From Oopsacas minuta (taxonomy: Eukaryota > Porifera > Hexactinellida > Lyssacinosida > Leucopsacidae), in NCBI GenBank assembly GCA_024704765.1, contig JAKMXF010000365.1, positions 744,001 to 808,000 of the forward strand: a stretch of 64,000 nucleotides of DNA. The letters run 5' to 3'. Each line of letters opens with the position of its first letter. Position 1 is the first letter of the stretch. The translations under genes were made by a program, and so were the position numbers. The notes beneath the pieces were generated by a model that was not told the DNA's origin, did not search any database, and saw only the letters and a program-made list of their open reading frames with translations. Shown here in pieces: positions 1 through 13,218 of this stretch.

Positions 1-129
1 AAATCTGAATAATATGTCCAATTAATTAATTAATGTGCTGGTAGTTATATGTACTACTCAGTATTGAAGAATAAATAGGATACTTATCAAGCAAGTAAAA
101 GTCAAAAAGCTGAGGAAGTAAAGCAAAAA

Positions 130-3100
130 TTATTTATCCTTCTTTGATTCCGATTTGGATTGTTTTTTGAGTTCTTGTATTAGATGTTGTTGTGCAAGAG
201 AGTTAATAGTTGATATTACAAAATACATGATCATCCCAGTTACCAAACAGGTTAATAGGAATGATACTAGACCTCCATCATTTGAATCCTGTCCAAGCTT
301 AAGTTTGATCCTCTGCTGCTCAAAATAATCAGTGATATAAGGCTCTAGGATAGCTCCGAACTTAGGAATTCCTGCTATTAATCTGATCACCATTTTCAAA
401 TATGATTCAGTGAATACTATTATTATGAATGAAGTTTGCATTGCCATTTTAATTCCAGCTTTACCTACAAGAGTTGCAGAGAAAAATGTGGAAAAGGGAA
501 TGAGGAAATATCCACAAGTTATTCCAGCCAGATCAAACAGAGGGTTCGGGATAGAAGCACATAGAAGTATGCCGAAGAAACCGAATCTTGTAACAAGTTC
601 CTGAACTTTTTTCTTGGCTGATGATTGCTCTTCTTCCTCGAGATTTTCTCCAGAACGTCGAGCAGTGCGTGCCATAAAGTAGGGCGGAAGTTCGCCTATC
701 GCAGTCCCTAAAGAATAAGCGAATACAATGGTAGTATATTTTTCTTAGTGGTCTTATTAGCTTATTTAGCTTTGTGTCTAGACGATATAACAGCATATTT
801 GTAAGAGTCACAATACTCATTTTTCTACAAACTCAAAGCTTAAACTTTGTACTTGTTAATCTAGTATTGTTTGTCTTGTATATTAAATTATAATATTTTT
901 AGAATTAAGCTTCTTTCAGGTAATCAATTAGTTTATTAATTGAGCGAGTAGCCGAGTACAAATTAGGAAATGCTTTGTGCAATGCTGTTGTTTACAACAA
1001 TATTGTACAAATCATTAAATGTTACTAATAAGCTCATGTATTTGCTAAATTCTATTAAATCGGTGATTTTAAATCGAATAAATATGATAATATTGTACCA
1101 ATTTTTGACACTGTAATAATTGGCAAATAATACAAACCGCTAATTCGAATATCACTTACTATAGAATAATCAATAATTTTCTGTAATAATAATCATGAAG
1201 AAATCTGAGCTACCTAGCTTGTTAGGTGTCTTTACAGCAATATTTAATCATTTTATGCTGATACTATTGTAAGCACAAAACTTAGGTTAATAGTTAGGAA
1301 AGTCCTATGAAAAAATAGCACTTGTTTAGAGAAACATTAAACTTCTCTTTATTATATTTATTACTGACGCGTTAACCAATAACGAATATATATCGACGTA
1401 ATTAAATTATTAAACATATAAATTGACAACCATTTGATATACGTCAATTAATAACATAACGCATAATCTAATGTATAGTATTAATTCCACAGCCCGTGTG
1501 TTAAACCTATTCAAGCAGGTAATGTATTATGTGATAACCAAAAACACCTAATAAATATGAGTATAATACTCGTAATTATTACCGTGATGGACATGCTTAT
1601 AAATAATCATAAGATCACAACAGAAGAATATATTTACTATTCAAAAACGTGCTAACTAACAAATTAGTCAACATTTCTTGCTTCAAGGTTCGTCTAACAT
1701 AAATTCTTGCTGAATCCTATATAAGGCAACATTCACCACATTACTTTATGCCATTATATAGTGCCTACACGGTATATACTGGAGTCATATAAATACAGCC
1801 AATTGAAATCTGTAAAATCAACTTGAAACAGTATATTGCTTCCAGTATTGAATTCTAGTATAATATTTACAAAAATACTATTCGCAGACACAAAATGAAT
1901 CAAATTAAATGTGTTGTCGTTGGCGACGCTTTAGTCGGGAAGACAAGTCTCTTGAAGTCTTACGCAGCTCATAAATTCTCCCAGGAACACACACCTACTG
2001 TTTTCGATAATTATCTCGTCGATGTGATGGTAAATGGTGATATCTGCCATTTGGGACTGTTCGATACCCCCAGTCACGAGAATTATGATAAACTGAGACC
2101 AATGTCTTACAACCAAGCTAGCGTAATATTAATTTGTTATTCAGTTGTTAAACCGAGTTCTTTCAAAAGCATAACTGAAAAGTGGGTTCCTGAAATACAC
2201 TTTTTCGCACCAAAAACTCCATTCATCCTAGTTGGAACACAGACTGACCTCAGAAACGAGTTAGAATTAGATTTGAATACAAGTAATACTAAGAGAGAAA
2301 AACACGAAGCAACTAGCCGTAAGGAAGGAAAGAAACTATCAAAAGAACTCGCCAAATACTGTAACTGTATCGGCCATGTGGAATGTTCTGCATTAACACA
2401 AAGAGGATTGAAAATGGTATTTGATGAAGTGATCAGATCAGCTACGTCACAACAATTAGGAGAAAAGAAGAAAGGAAAAGGAAAATGCTACGTATTATAA
2501 TTAATTAAATTTGTATTATTGTTAAACCATTGACTCTAATATCATATTTTTAAGTGAACGGCCCAAAAACTGTATATTATTGAAATATTAAATTGCATTT
2601 TAGATAATAAATCACTTTACGCTTTGAGTAGAAATTTATTATTCTTCTATTAACAGCTTTTAGCCATAACAATACCTGTAATAAATAGAAAATAATAATT
2701 AATTAAGTGCTTCTACGATCTAATAGCTGTAATTAAGCAGCTATCATGAAATAAATTCGAGTTGGAATAATTATGGGCTGATCCATTAAGTATAATTAAA
2801 TTCCTTGTGGCAAAAGTCCTAGTTTCTATTACAAGACATAATATTGGTCAGTTTGAATAAATTTTAATATGGGGTAGAAACATCTACAAATCAATACAGG
2901 TTTATGCAGGTGACAAGGAGTATATATATATAAAAACCTGCTTAAATCATCAACAACAGCATATTAAAGTTGATATATATATGTGTATGTGTAAGTAAAC
3001 AATAAACACAATTTAGTGTTGTTGATACGTAGACGAAATATATTAAATCATTGTAAATATGAAAAAGGTCAGATAATTAATTATAACTTTATCTATTCAG

Positions 3101-6049
3101 GGATTACTTTACAAATAAAATTGCATAGAAATAATATAATGGAACAAGTTAACATCATAGTTACATCATGTTGCATTGTGGAAACATTGTCTGGTCAAAA
3201 GTGGAAATATTTTGTTCATAAAATCTCGTCAAATCAGCAAATTTGGGGAGCAATTCCAAACTACTTTTAGAATTGTAAAATAGTTTTAATTCCAGCTAAT
3301 TAGTACTATAATAGATAATGAAGGTATTAGTACCAATAATATGCAGAAGTAAAACAGTTTCAGTTCAAACAATCAATAAAATTGAAACTTTCAGGTCTTA
3401 CACACTTCCGAGAATGTCGAACAGTCCATAATTAACGTAATTAGATCAGGAAATCAATACAATGCAATTTAACCAAATAACATCGCGAAGAACATTACTT
3501 CAAACTGACATAATTAAAATGGAAATACTTACAACCGAGACACTTTTCAGCTGATACTATTTAAGAATACAATGGAGTGAGAATAGATAATGTGATATAA
3601 TCTTTAATAGCATTGAGTATTTGTATAGTAACAACTAGTTGGCAGAACATCTGCTAATAATCGTGGTATATACGAGTAAGCAAGGAAACCGTTGAATCCG
3701 AGAAGAGACCCCGTTACCCCGTATACCATTGAGGCAGTATAGATAAGACATTGATCACTAACATAACTTAATACTGGATAATTCAGTTTTGGAATAGTAA
3801 ATTATTAGATAGGACAAATACGCAGACGTAGTATATCAACTCTAGTTGTATTAACATTGATAGACTTTCCTCAAAATTAAGGGATAATTTAAGATTAGCA
3901 CGATGTCATATTCTTAATGTCATGGGCGGACCTAGGCCCTAACATTTGGAGGGGGCAAAACTGGACAGATCCTGGACACATTATACATTTGATTATACAA
4001 CTGAGAAATTTTGAGAGTGCAAGGTACAACTTTTGGGCCAATGCCCCCTAGACCCTCCTATGCTGTTATGTTGAAATATTCCGTTAACAATACATATCAA
4101 TACAAAATAGTTATATGTAGAATTACCTGCTCCCCAGCAAATAGCTTCTACAGACACTTTATTGAAAATTGTCCAAAAGCTAACAACAGATTCAGCGGAT
4201 TCCTGGGTCGGACAAATAATAGTATCAGGGTAAGGAGGCTCTGGAAAGTCTAGAGATTTACAAGTCCATGCAGCTAGAGTAACATGAGCTATATGTGGTC
4301 CCAGATAAAGGAGAAATGTATGTAGCCCAGTACCAAATCCGAAAGATGAGAGAAATCCTAGGAATGTCCAGTAAGACATCCAATATCCATTCTTCTTAAC
4401 TGCGTCAAATAACGCCTGCAATTATATACATGATTATATATTGAGTAGGAATAGCTATATAATTATCCTCTATATGAATATTCACAAATACGGATAATTA
4501 GTTTATAATAATCTTAAAATATTGAAAATATGTAAATAAGAGAACGCTATTCGTACAACATCACCTACATCTTCAACCAAATATGATGTTATAAGAACAA
4601 ACTCGTGTTCATTGGTTAAATTTGTTGAATGTCGTGTATGTAAGCTTTTACGGAAATGATAATAATGTACATAGGAATTTCGTTCCATCGTGTCCCTGTA
4701 GCGGATTGATTAACCATATAGAATAAGAGAAATAGTGGTGATCACAATAGACAGGATGTGGCCCTATTAGATACATACTATAATTACTCGCGGCTGCTTA
4801 TGAGGTATATACTGTAGGGTATAGTTTAAGAGGCTTCATATGTGAATGGAACTCTTCGTCCCGGACATTTCATCGCCGTAATTTATTACGTACTTCACAC
4901 TATAAAAACTACAGCTTTCATTGAATTATTTCTGATGAAGCAAGATGTATTGTATTGTCCGAGTCGTTGGAATTCATGATGATTTGCCCAAACGACGAAA
5001 TGCTAAACCATTCTTTTCAAATATTTGTGGCACCATATATAAATAACATACAGAGCAATACATATCTCTGTCTGAAGATAGTTTGTTAATACTTCACAAA
5101 TATTTGTTGCAAATTCTGTCTCTAAAAAATGCAAACATGAATTTTACCAGCTAGCGATTCGTAAGTGAAAATATCATCTGAAAAATTGTCCATTTCTGAT
5201 AAAAAGAATTACTGATTACGTCATCAATTTATTGTCCAGAATGATACAAATTATACAAATTATGTATTTAATAGGCAAATGCCATCAATTACACATATGT
5301 AAATGTTAGGTTGCCATCAAAGACCAGGTTTCTATTAAATTGCAATTTGTAGAAATGGTGGCGGTGATTGGATGAGCTGAATTTTCCCATAAAATGATGG
5401 TTTAATATATTCTCAATAGCCAATCCAATGACAGGTTAACAAGTCATAATGGGGCAAAAATTAATAACAGAATAGCATAATTAGCAATTACTGCTCTGTT
5501 ACTTACCATACTTTTATGATATATATCAAACCACTTTGTATATACTTATTAGAATCCGGTAATTTGCATACAAATCTGCCATCGTAGTTACATAAATACA
5601 TTCCATTATACCCAAACGCGACATGATGGTATAATAATCAGGTATTAAAATATTATCGATATTATGTGATTTATTGCTGTTTACAGATGTATTTAACATA
5701 TGTTTTGTCTGGGGAATTTAAATAATAATAATAATTTTGTAATGCAAAATGTGTTACTCACCTGATGTGGACCTTCTATATTGTCTAGGAAGTAAGATCC
5801 AATCAAAATAATAATTCCACAAAATACGAAAATTTTATTTCTAACTATCTCTGAATACAAGTATACAAAATTGTCAGCCATGTATTGCACGAGGTGATAA
5901 ATAGTAGATAATGGTTTCTTCCATAAGACTAGATGCTGAGCCTCAGCAACGGCTAATTGTGAGACTGATCGTGTTAGAATTGGTTTTGAGCGTTTTGATT
6001 CCCCCTCTTTTCTTTGAGTAGAACTACCCTTATCCACTTCAGAACTCAT
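130..6049 (-). CDS. VMP1: Vacuole membrane protein 1 (VMP1), 3 coding exons
   Basis: Coding exons complement(130..707, 4127..4415, 5762..6049), joined by GT/AG sites into 384 residues (human is about 406). VMP1 is a multi-pass ER membrane protein of the DedA/VTT group, a lipid scramblase acting in autophagosome formation and ER contact sites. The sequence shows the near-diagnostic family blocks: [20 protein letters not shown] and [13 protein letters not shown] in exon 2, then [32 protein letters not shown] and [15 protein letters not shown] in exon 3. The exon 1 start is the first ATG of a soluble, charged N-terminus followed by the first hydrophobic helix. The C-terminus is lysine-rich and ends with K-S-E-S-K-K-D-K. 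Introns are large for this window (about 1.35 and 3.4 kb); the second contains a complete gene on the other strand. Identification is confident. Confidence 0.95.
1895..2500 (+). CDS. Atypical Rho/Rac-type small GTPase, intronless, nested in VMP1 intron 2
   Basis: A single open frame of 201 residues. It is Rac-like across the length: effector region [27 protein letters not shown], a polybasic tail and a C-terminal CYVL prenylation box (Leu favours geranylgeranylation). Residues that line up one-to-one with Rac numbering are altered. P-loop position 12 is Ala instead of Gly. The DTAGQ motif reads DTPSH, so Gly60 is Ser and Gln61 is His. TKxD reads TQTD (Lys116 to Gln). In Rac and Ras, loss of Gly12 or Gln61 abolishes GAP-stimulated hydrolysis, so the protein may be locked or handled like RhoH and Rnd proteins; that is inference. 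An insert of about ten residues follows TQTDLR. The gene lies antisense to VMP1 within its 3.4 kb intron. The missing introns suggest an old retrocopy. The Rho family call is certain; the subfamily is not. Confidence 0.9.
   Translation: MNQIKCVVVGDALVGKTSLLKSYAAHKFSQEHTPTVFDNYLVDVMVNGDICHLGLFDTPSHENYDKLRPMSYNQASVILICYSVVKPSSFKSITEKWVPEIHFFAPKTPFILVGTQTDLRNELELDLNTSNTKREKHEATSRKEGKKLSKELAKYCNCIGHVECSALTQRGLKMVFDEVIRSATSQQLGEKKKGKGKCYVL
3920..4071. mobile_element. Degenerate hAT-like MITE
   Basis: The ends form an imperfect terminal inverted repeat: CATGGGCGGACCTAGG on the left, and the complement of the right end reads CATAGGAGGGTCTAGG. The left end is followed by a G-run (GGAGGGGGCAAA), the right end preceded by GGGCCAATGCCCCC. 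This resembles the GGGGCGGATCTAGG-type ends common in non-autonomous hAT elements. There is no coding capacity and no clear target duplication. It lies in VMP1 intron 2, just downstream of exon 2. Confidence 0.5.
4416..5761. other. VMP1 intron 1
   Basis: A 1.35 kb intron between the N-terminal exon and the GLHTFLL exon. It is AT-rich, with no gene that I can recognise on either strand. The 61-codon frame at 4503-4688 has no supporting features. Confidence 0.7.
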
Positions 6050-6258
6050 AGAGACTAATATTAGATAGACCTAGCGTTATAACTTATAATAACGGCCAAA
6101 TATAAAATTAGTTATTTCAATCAAATGCAAATGTCAACGAAGACTCGTATGTTGTTGATTTCTTATAAGATTGATAGAAAGTTAGAATCGAGAGTCTAAT
6201 TCGTTCGAATGAAAATACATAAAGAATAAAGTGAGTATGAAATTTTGAAATAAGGGGT

Positions 6259-7269
6259 TTACAAATTGAATGCTATTTTCCATTCTTGTAACTGCTGGAG
6301 ATTCACGACACTACCTCCACACACTATAACCACTATATTGAGTTTCCCCTGTGGTAACATTCCACTCAATTGCATATCAGCTATGATAGACGTATTGTAT
6401 ACTACAGAGAGAGCTGCACCACAAGATGGCTCTATAATCATTCTATAGTCATCTGCAAACTTTAAACAAGCGTCAACAGCCGCAGCATCAGTTACAGTAG
6501 AACTAATAGCCCTGCCTTCTATAACATGCTGCAGGGCAGTAGGACTGGGTGACTTAGAGCCTAAACTCTTTGCAATACTAGTTATTTCAGGAAGACTAAT
6601 ACAGTATCCCGCTTTATATGATTGATTGAGTGAATCAGCTCCTATAGTCTCCATAGCAAGTACTTTAGTACTCTCCCACCCAACCTCCTTAAGACCCTGT
6701 ACAACACCATTAAGCAGGCCTCCTCCTCCAACAGCTACAACCATCAAATCGGGGGATTTTTTATCCCCTCTCCTACTCAAATCTTGATGTATTTCATGCA
6801 CCATAGATGCATGCCCCTCCCACAAGTAAGGATGCTCAAATGGTGGAATATATCCATACCCTTCTTCCTTGCATGCGTCTCTTGCAACCTCATCAGCTAC
6901 ATTCCACACATCACCCTTAACAATTACAGTAGCACTTTGTTGTTTCAAACGCTGGACTATAAAAGTAGGTGTAGTTGTGGGTAAATACACTGTTATAGGG
7001 GTGTTAAGCTTATTGGCAGCAAATACACCAGCAAGTCCTGCATTACCTCCAGACGAGCATACCAAATGCTTTACTCCTTCTTGACAACGCTTTATACACA
7101 TGTTTCCTATTCCACGTATTTTGTAAGAAGATGAGTTCTGTAAGTTCTCAAGCTTAAGATGGACAGTGTGAGGGTATGAGGGAAGGAGTGGAGATGAAAT
7201 GGAAGGGAATGATACCAATGGAGTATGTATTATTAGGTCAGACAAGGCTGGTATCTGAGTACTTGCCAT
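6259..7269 (-). CDS. SDS: L-serine/L-threonine dehydratase, PLP-dependent, single exon
   Basis: 336 residues in one open frame, matching the length of animal SDS/SDSL (about 330). The enzyme deaminates L-serine to pyruvate (and L-threonine to 2-oxobutyrate) using pyridoxal phosphate, and is cytosolic. The PLP lysine is Lys50 in SSSYKIRG, the substrate loop is SSGGNAG, and the phosphate-binding glycine loop is VGGGGLLNG. The C-terminal part carries EPSCGAALS and VIVCGGS. There is no transit peptide. The gene has no introns and lies 209 bp from the VMP1 start in the same orientation. SDS and SDSL cannot be separated from sequence alone. A catabolic threonine deaminase is less likely because there is no regulatory domain. 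Confidence 0.93.
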   Translation of the reverse strand: MASTQIPALSDLIIHTPLVSFPSISSPLLPSYPHTVHLKLENLQNSSSYKIRGIGNMCIKRCQEGVKHLVCSSGGNAGLAGVFAANKLNTPITVYLPTTTPTFIVQRLKQQSATVIVKGDVWNVADEVARDACKEEGYGYIPPFEHPYLWEGHASMVHEIHQDLSRRGDKKSPDLMVVAVGGGGLLNGVVQGLKEVGWESTKVLAMETIGADSLNQSYKAGYCISLPEITSIAKSLGSKSPSPTALQHVIEGRAISSTVTDAAAVDACLKFADDYRMIIEPSCGAALSVVYNTSIIADMQLSGMLPQGKLNIVVIVCGGSVVNLQQLQEWKIAFNL

Positions 7270-7660
7270 CTAACTGCGATTGTTAATTAGCAAAGAGTGA
7301 TTATCATTGTAACACAGTCTAAGGGATATTCCTAAGTGGATGCCATGTGCCTCTTGAGTCCTGGAGTTGTAGTAACTACAGAAATTAGGCACGCTGCAGC
7401 CAAAGGAGCGAGCGAAATTTGTATATATATAACTATACCCTATGGGCCTTGTGAACTATGGGTATACCAGTACTCTTAATTATTACATATATCCATATAC
7501 TATCAAAATATAATTATTACTAGAAAGTGAACATTCTCCTATTATCCGAGGGTCCATAATAAGAAACATTGAGCTCATATTTGGGTAACAGAACATTTTC
7601 TCTATGAATTTGAATGGCACAATAAATTCCAATCTATTAATACAAACCAGCTGTTATAAC
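7270..7660. other. Spacer between the dehydratase gene and PUF60
   Basis: Short spacer holding the presumed promoter of the dehydratase gene and the 3' UTR of PUF60. I see no additional gene or repeat. Confidence 0.6.
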
Positions 7661-8884
7661 CTAACCAGACAAATCATTATTATTAAACTTAGCTTCATCG
7701 TAAAGTTCTCCTTTAACCACACGACCACTGAAATAACGTCCATCCAATGAATCAGCAGCTTTCTGACTCTCTTCTGGTTTAGAGAATAGTACAAATATTT
7801 TTACAATAACAGACTCATCTTCTTGTGTTTCTTGATATACTACAACACGCTGTACCTTACCATACCTACTACATTCATCATTGACCTCTCCCTCCAGATC
7901 CTCATCAATGTCCTCAGGTCCTACCATGTTACGTAGTACTACAACACGGGACTCAGTACGTCTAGACAGCTTATGCATTACCAGCAGACGAGCATTGCTA
8001 CCACTTATACTTACACTCTCCTCCTGTTGTAGGCTAGATTCTGGCGCAGTACCATTCCCCTGTAGCATCAGAGGATTAAAATCTAACATTGACATGGTGT
8101 TAGGAAGAGATCCAATGAAGGGGAGAGATGCGTTAGGAGGCATTAACGGTAGAGGAGGGGTGAGAGCACGTCCTACCCTCAGATACTGTCCACCTAGTGT
8201 GAACAGATTCATGCTAGCGATAGCTTCATCACAAGACTTCTGAGTAGCGTATTCTATGTATCCCCATCCACGGTGCCTAGTTGGATTAACATCAGGAGCT
8301 AGTTGTACACTCCTCACAATTCCGAATACCTCGAATACGCTCTTAAGCTCATCTTCAGTTACATCCAAGTTTATAGAGGCTACATACACACGATGGTACT
8401 CTCTAGCCTCTTCGTTCATCTTAGCGAATATGGGAGCTGCTTGAGGTACATTGTTGGGTCTACCCACCTTGATAGGTCTACCTCCCATCAATGCACCGTC
8501 CATCTGTTCTAGAGACAGCTGAGCAGCATCTACAGTCTCAAACTCTACAAATGCATAACCTTTATGCTTCATAGTGATTGCATCCCATGACATATTGATG
8601 CTCTTTACTGTACCGAATGGACAGAATGCAGTTTTCAAGGTATCTTCACCTAACTCGTAGTAAATACTACCTACATATATACGAGACATGAGTAGTAGAG
8701 CTCTCTGTCTCTGAGCTGCATCTGCCAGAGCTAACATCTGGTTTTGCTGGTTATGTACCTGTTGCGATTGTGCAAACTTCATCGTTTCTTCAAGAGCATA
8801 TTGTTTAGCTTGTTTTAACTTCTCTTCTTCCTCATCTGTTAACCCAGTTATACCGTACATGTTGATAGAAGCACCAACCATCAT
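7661..8884 (-). CDS. PUF60: Poly(U)-binding splicing factor PUF60, single exon
   Basis: About 407 residues from the second-methionine start chosen here; the frame itself stays open to 8944. PUF60 helps U2AF recognise 3' splice sites and also acts in transcription. Two RRMs are clear: the first around IYVGSIYYELGEDTLK with KGYAFVEFETV, the second around VYVASINLDVTEDELK with RGWGYIEYATQ, ending in GGQYLRVGRALTPP. A C-terminal UHM follows (RVVVLRNMVGPEDIDEDLEG, then the R-Y-F loop GRYFSGRVV). The start was placed at MMVGASINMYG because the following helix aligns with the vertebrate N-terminus; the upstream codons contain a plausible 3' splice site, so a small 5' exon is possible. The Ala/Pro-rich linker between RRM2 and UHM is much shorter than in vertebrates. 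Confidence 0.94.
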   Translation of the reverse strand: MMVGASINMYGITGLTDEEEEKLKQAKQYALEETMKFAQSQQVHNQQNQMLALADAAQRQRALLLMSRIYVGSIYYELGEDTLKTAFCPFGTVKSINMSWDAITMKHKGYAFVEFETVDAAQLSLEQMDGALMGGRPIKVGRPNNVPQAAPIFAKMNEEAREYHRVYVASINLDVTEDELKSVFEVFGIVRSVQLAPDVNPTRHRGWGYIEYATQKSCDEAIASMNLFTLGGQYLRVGRALTPPLPLMPPNASLPFIGSLPNTMSMLDFNPLMLQGNGTAPESSLQQEESVSISGSNARLLVMHKLSRRTESRVVVLRNMVGPEDIDEDLEGEVNDECSRYGKVQRVVVYQETQEDESVIVKIFVLFSKPEESQKAADSLDGRYFSGRVVKGELYDEAKFNNNDLSG

Positions 8885-9583
8885 TTCCTCAGTAATTAAT
8901 CTATGATGCAAATTATAAGTTTTGGTAAAAGGAATACAAAACACCGGAAATCAAAGCATGCAGGATAAAAGCAGAATCCTCTGGAAACGGTTATGCCGGT
9001 TATAATGACATGTATTTCTATTCCCAAAGAGGTTCTTATAACCGCCATACTGTTTACTGTATCAACATACGTATATGACATATAGATAATCAATAATCTA
9101 ATCGGTGAAAACAGGAATACTGCATCAGTACATACATATAGTACAAGATAACACCTCGTTGTATGTATACCCTGTAGACTATGGGTCTATAAATATGAGA
9201 TCTAATAAGTACTAATATACATTTCAACTGGTAAAAACATTCGTTTAAGACTTGAGTAAAGAATTAAACCAATTCAAAACCAAAATTGCATTTGTAATTG
9301 GAAATATATACGTAATAATACTACAAAAGAGTAAGTGACCCGCTAATAGCAACTGTATGTGATTCTACTGTTATTTATTATAGTAATAATTTACACCAAT
9401 TGACCCAACTGTTATAATACTTATTTGTACCACTCGATTGTTATTAGGAGATACTATCCGTATTACTTATTAATTAAAATCGAACTATTAAACATAATTC
9501 GTAACTTAGCATTTTGGTCAAATAATATTTTATACGAGTATCTTGGGTTTTATTAATAACATCTCTCTCCGTCTAGTTAGCTA
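8885..9583. other. Spacer upstream of PUF60
   Basis: AT-rich spacer between PUF60 and the 3' end of the NHL gene. It may hold a 5' untranslated exon of PUF60. No coding or repeat feature can be supported. Confidence 0.5.
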
Positions 9584-10621
9584 TCAAAATATCTGAATTT
9601 TATCAGTGTAGCAACAAAACAATTTATCTTTGATTACCAGAACTCCTTTAGGGTTTTCATCTACTTGTATTGTGTGAATGCTATTTCCTGATAGATCAAA
9701 TATCTGTAGAGTTTTACTGTCATAATCACTTAGTATTATACTACCACTTGTATCTATATGGAAGAAGAGAGGACTGGATTTTCTGTTCGGATCTAAAGGG
9801 ATAATGTCTTTCTTCTTCTCTCCTCCTTTTGAGAATATATGCACACACGTGTCTGACTTATCAATAGCAGTAATTGAATCTTGAGATAGTTTGACATCAC
9901 GAGGGAACCAGAGATCTCCTATACCAATATATCGTAAAAATTCTAACTCGGAATTAAAAATACAAATTGCATGACTGCCTGAGTCTGCAACAAATATTTC
10001 ATTCCCATCTGAAGTAATGCCCCGTGGTTCCTTTAGCTTTTTGTTCTCAGTAGTAGAACTTACTCTTGTTATCAGTGTGAAGTCAAAGAGAGAGAATTTT
10101 AGCAATCCGTGATGTCCAACATCTGTTACAAACACAGAATCAGAGAGTATAGCTACGCCCCAGGGAGAATCAAGGTCTTTCTCACCAAACATGCTTACAA
10201 ATTCCCACTCCATGGTTAGCACAACTATCCTGTTGTTATCTGAGTCTACAATGAATAAGTTACAGCTCTGAGTATCCAACAGTAATGAACGTGGATTGCT
10301 AAGCCCAGGAGGTGCTGATACCTTACAGTTAATAGTGTCGATAGATCCTTTCTTGCTTTGGTAGAATTGTACTGGGTCAGATATGTGCATGCTCCCAAAA
10401 GGAAGAGAATCTGGACTAGTGCTGTTTGATGCCATCCGTATATCAGAGTAAATACTACAACTAGTTTGAGTTAATTTAAATATTAACATTTGTCTGTGAA
10501 CAAAGCAATATATATCGTTTTTTTGTGAATGATGTATTCTACTCCTATTCCTCTTACGTAATAAACTGCTAACCCATGGTCTAAGTAATTGAGCTGCCAT
10601 AATTGGCTGTGATCCATGCAT
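9584..10621 (-). CDS. NHL-repeat beta-propeller protein, single exon
   Basis: The open frame gives 345 residues from the first ATG. A second candidate start at 10435 (MASNSTSPDS) yields 283 residues and removes a basic, low-complexity leader. The body is a string of NHL-type blades: NPRSLLLDTQSCNLFIVDSD with NNRIVVL; SPWGVAILSDSVFVTDVGHH; EPRGITSDGNEIFVADSGSH with AICIF; then FPRDVKLSQDSITAIDKSDT. At least five blades are visible. No RING, B-box or coiled coil precedes them, so this is not a full TRIM-NHL protein. Such propellers usually mediate protein or RNA binding; no substrate can be deduced. A 5' splice acceptor (CTAGTTGTAG) just before the second ATG makes the shorter form plausible. 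Confidence 0.75.
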   Translation of the reverse strand: MHGSQPIMAAQLLRPWVSSLLRKRNRSRIHHSQKNDIYCFVHRQMLIFKLTQTSCSIYSDIRMASNSTSPDSLPFGSMHISDPVQFYQSKKGSIDTINCKVSAPPGLSNPRSLLLDTQSCNLFIVDSDNNRIVVLTMEWEFVSMFGEKDLDSPWGVAILSDSVFVTDVGHHGLLKFSLFDFTLITRVSSTTENKKLKEPRGITSDGNEIFVADSGSHAICIFNSELEFLRYIGIGDLWFPRDVKLSQDSITAIDKSDTCVHIFSKGGEKKKDIIPLDPNRKSSPLFFHIDTSGSIILSDYDSKTLQIFDLSGNSIHTIQVDENPKGVLVIKDKLFCCYTDKIQIF

Positions 10622-11591
10622 GACACAAGCAATCTGAGAGAATTCACTTTCAGGGTTACCTAATTTTGGAAGTGCAACTTTTCATTTTGTATTAATGTGC
10701 ACATCCAAATAGGTAGGTGCCCCGTAGGGTAGGTTACACTTACGTGTACATTAATTTTCAGTTCGATATACGTAATAGCTTGTCATTTCTATCCAAATGA
10801 CTAAAAGACGAATGAAATTCAACATTTGCTAGAGCACAAATCAATTTGGTCCACCTTACTTAAGTCCTTATATTAATATTCTGGAGTTATGCTACTGAAA
10901 AAGTATTTGAGAACTATCCTAGGACTATCGATGGGGTCAAACTCGTTAAAAGTATTCAATAATAATGTACAAAAGTTTACGACGTATTATTGCTGGAAAT
11001 CGTACAAAAGAAGAGAAATGTATATAGTAAACGAAGGTAGTCACATTGATCACCAACCTGTTCAGATATTCTGGATCGATCATACTTCATACAATCAAAT
11101 TTACATATACATTTGCCTATAACGACCACCGAAGGCACTGGCCAAATATGACCATCATATACAATTGGCCGGTATGCTAGTATTTTGAAGTTAATAACAG
11201 ACTTTAGTTTAAAATCTTTATGTGCTACCCTGCAAATCTTAGGCAACATATTTGTTTGTAGAGAACATCTTCACACAACTTTGCTCTACACTACACCCTA
11301 GTATGTACGAATGTTGCAATATAATGATTTGTTGAGATGTTAATAAGAAATTAGGAATACTTGAATGAAATTCCAAGCTACGTAATTACCTCTTCAGTAT
11401 ATCAAGGTTAGGATAAGGAATATTTGAAAATTACTGTTTAATAATATCAATATGATATCACATATAGACTAGTATTGGTAAGATTGTAAGAATAAAGGTT
11501 TGTGTTTTAGTGGAGATAAGATGTACTCGTACTTGCAGGGTAACTAGAAAGTGGATAAGTTTTACGTAAACAGATTGGTCAATAAAAGTGC
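10622..11591. other. Spacer between the NHL gene and uridine phosphorylase
   Basis: Nearly 1 kb of AT-rich sequence. Overlapping short frames on both strands (10889-11122 and 10977-11249) show no family features, and I regard them as chance. No repeat is recognised. Confidence 0.6.

Positions 11592-13218
<1,627 letters not shown>

Larger units (their letters stand above)
708..4126. other. VMP1 intron 2, host intron
   Basis: This intron carries the nested Rho-type gene at 1895-2500. On both sides (708-1894 and 2501-4126) I see only AT-rich sequence and one degenerate inverted-repeat element near 3920-4071. The 84-codon open frame at 3016-3270 has no recognisable features and is probably chance. 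Confidence 0.7.

Noticed and set aside
3016-3270. 84-codon plus-strand open frame
   Set aside because: In VMP1 intron 2, AT-rich, no domain, signal or conserved context; expected by chance.
4503-4688. 61-codon minus-strand frame as a possible extra VMP1 exon
   Set aside because: VMP1 exons 1 and 2 join directly and align without a gap to the vertebrate protein, so no exon is missing.
10889-11249. Overlapping 77- and 90-codon frames on opposite strands
   Set aside because: No family features, no splice support and AT-rich composition; judged chance frames in a spacer.
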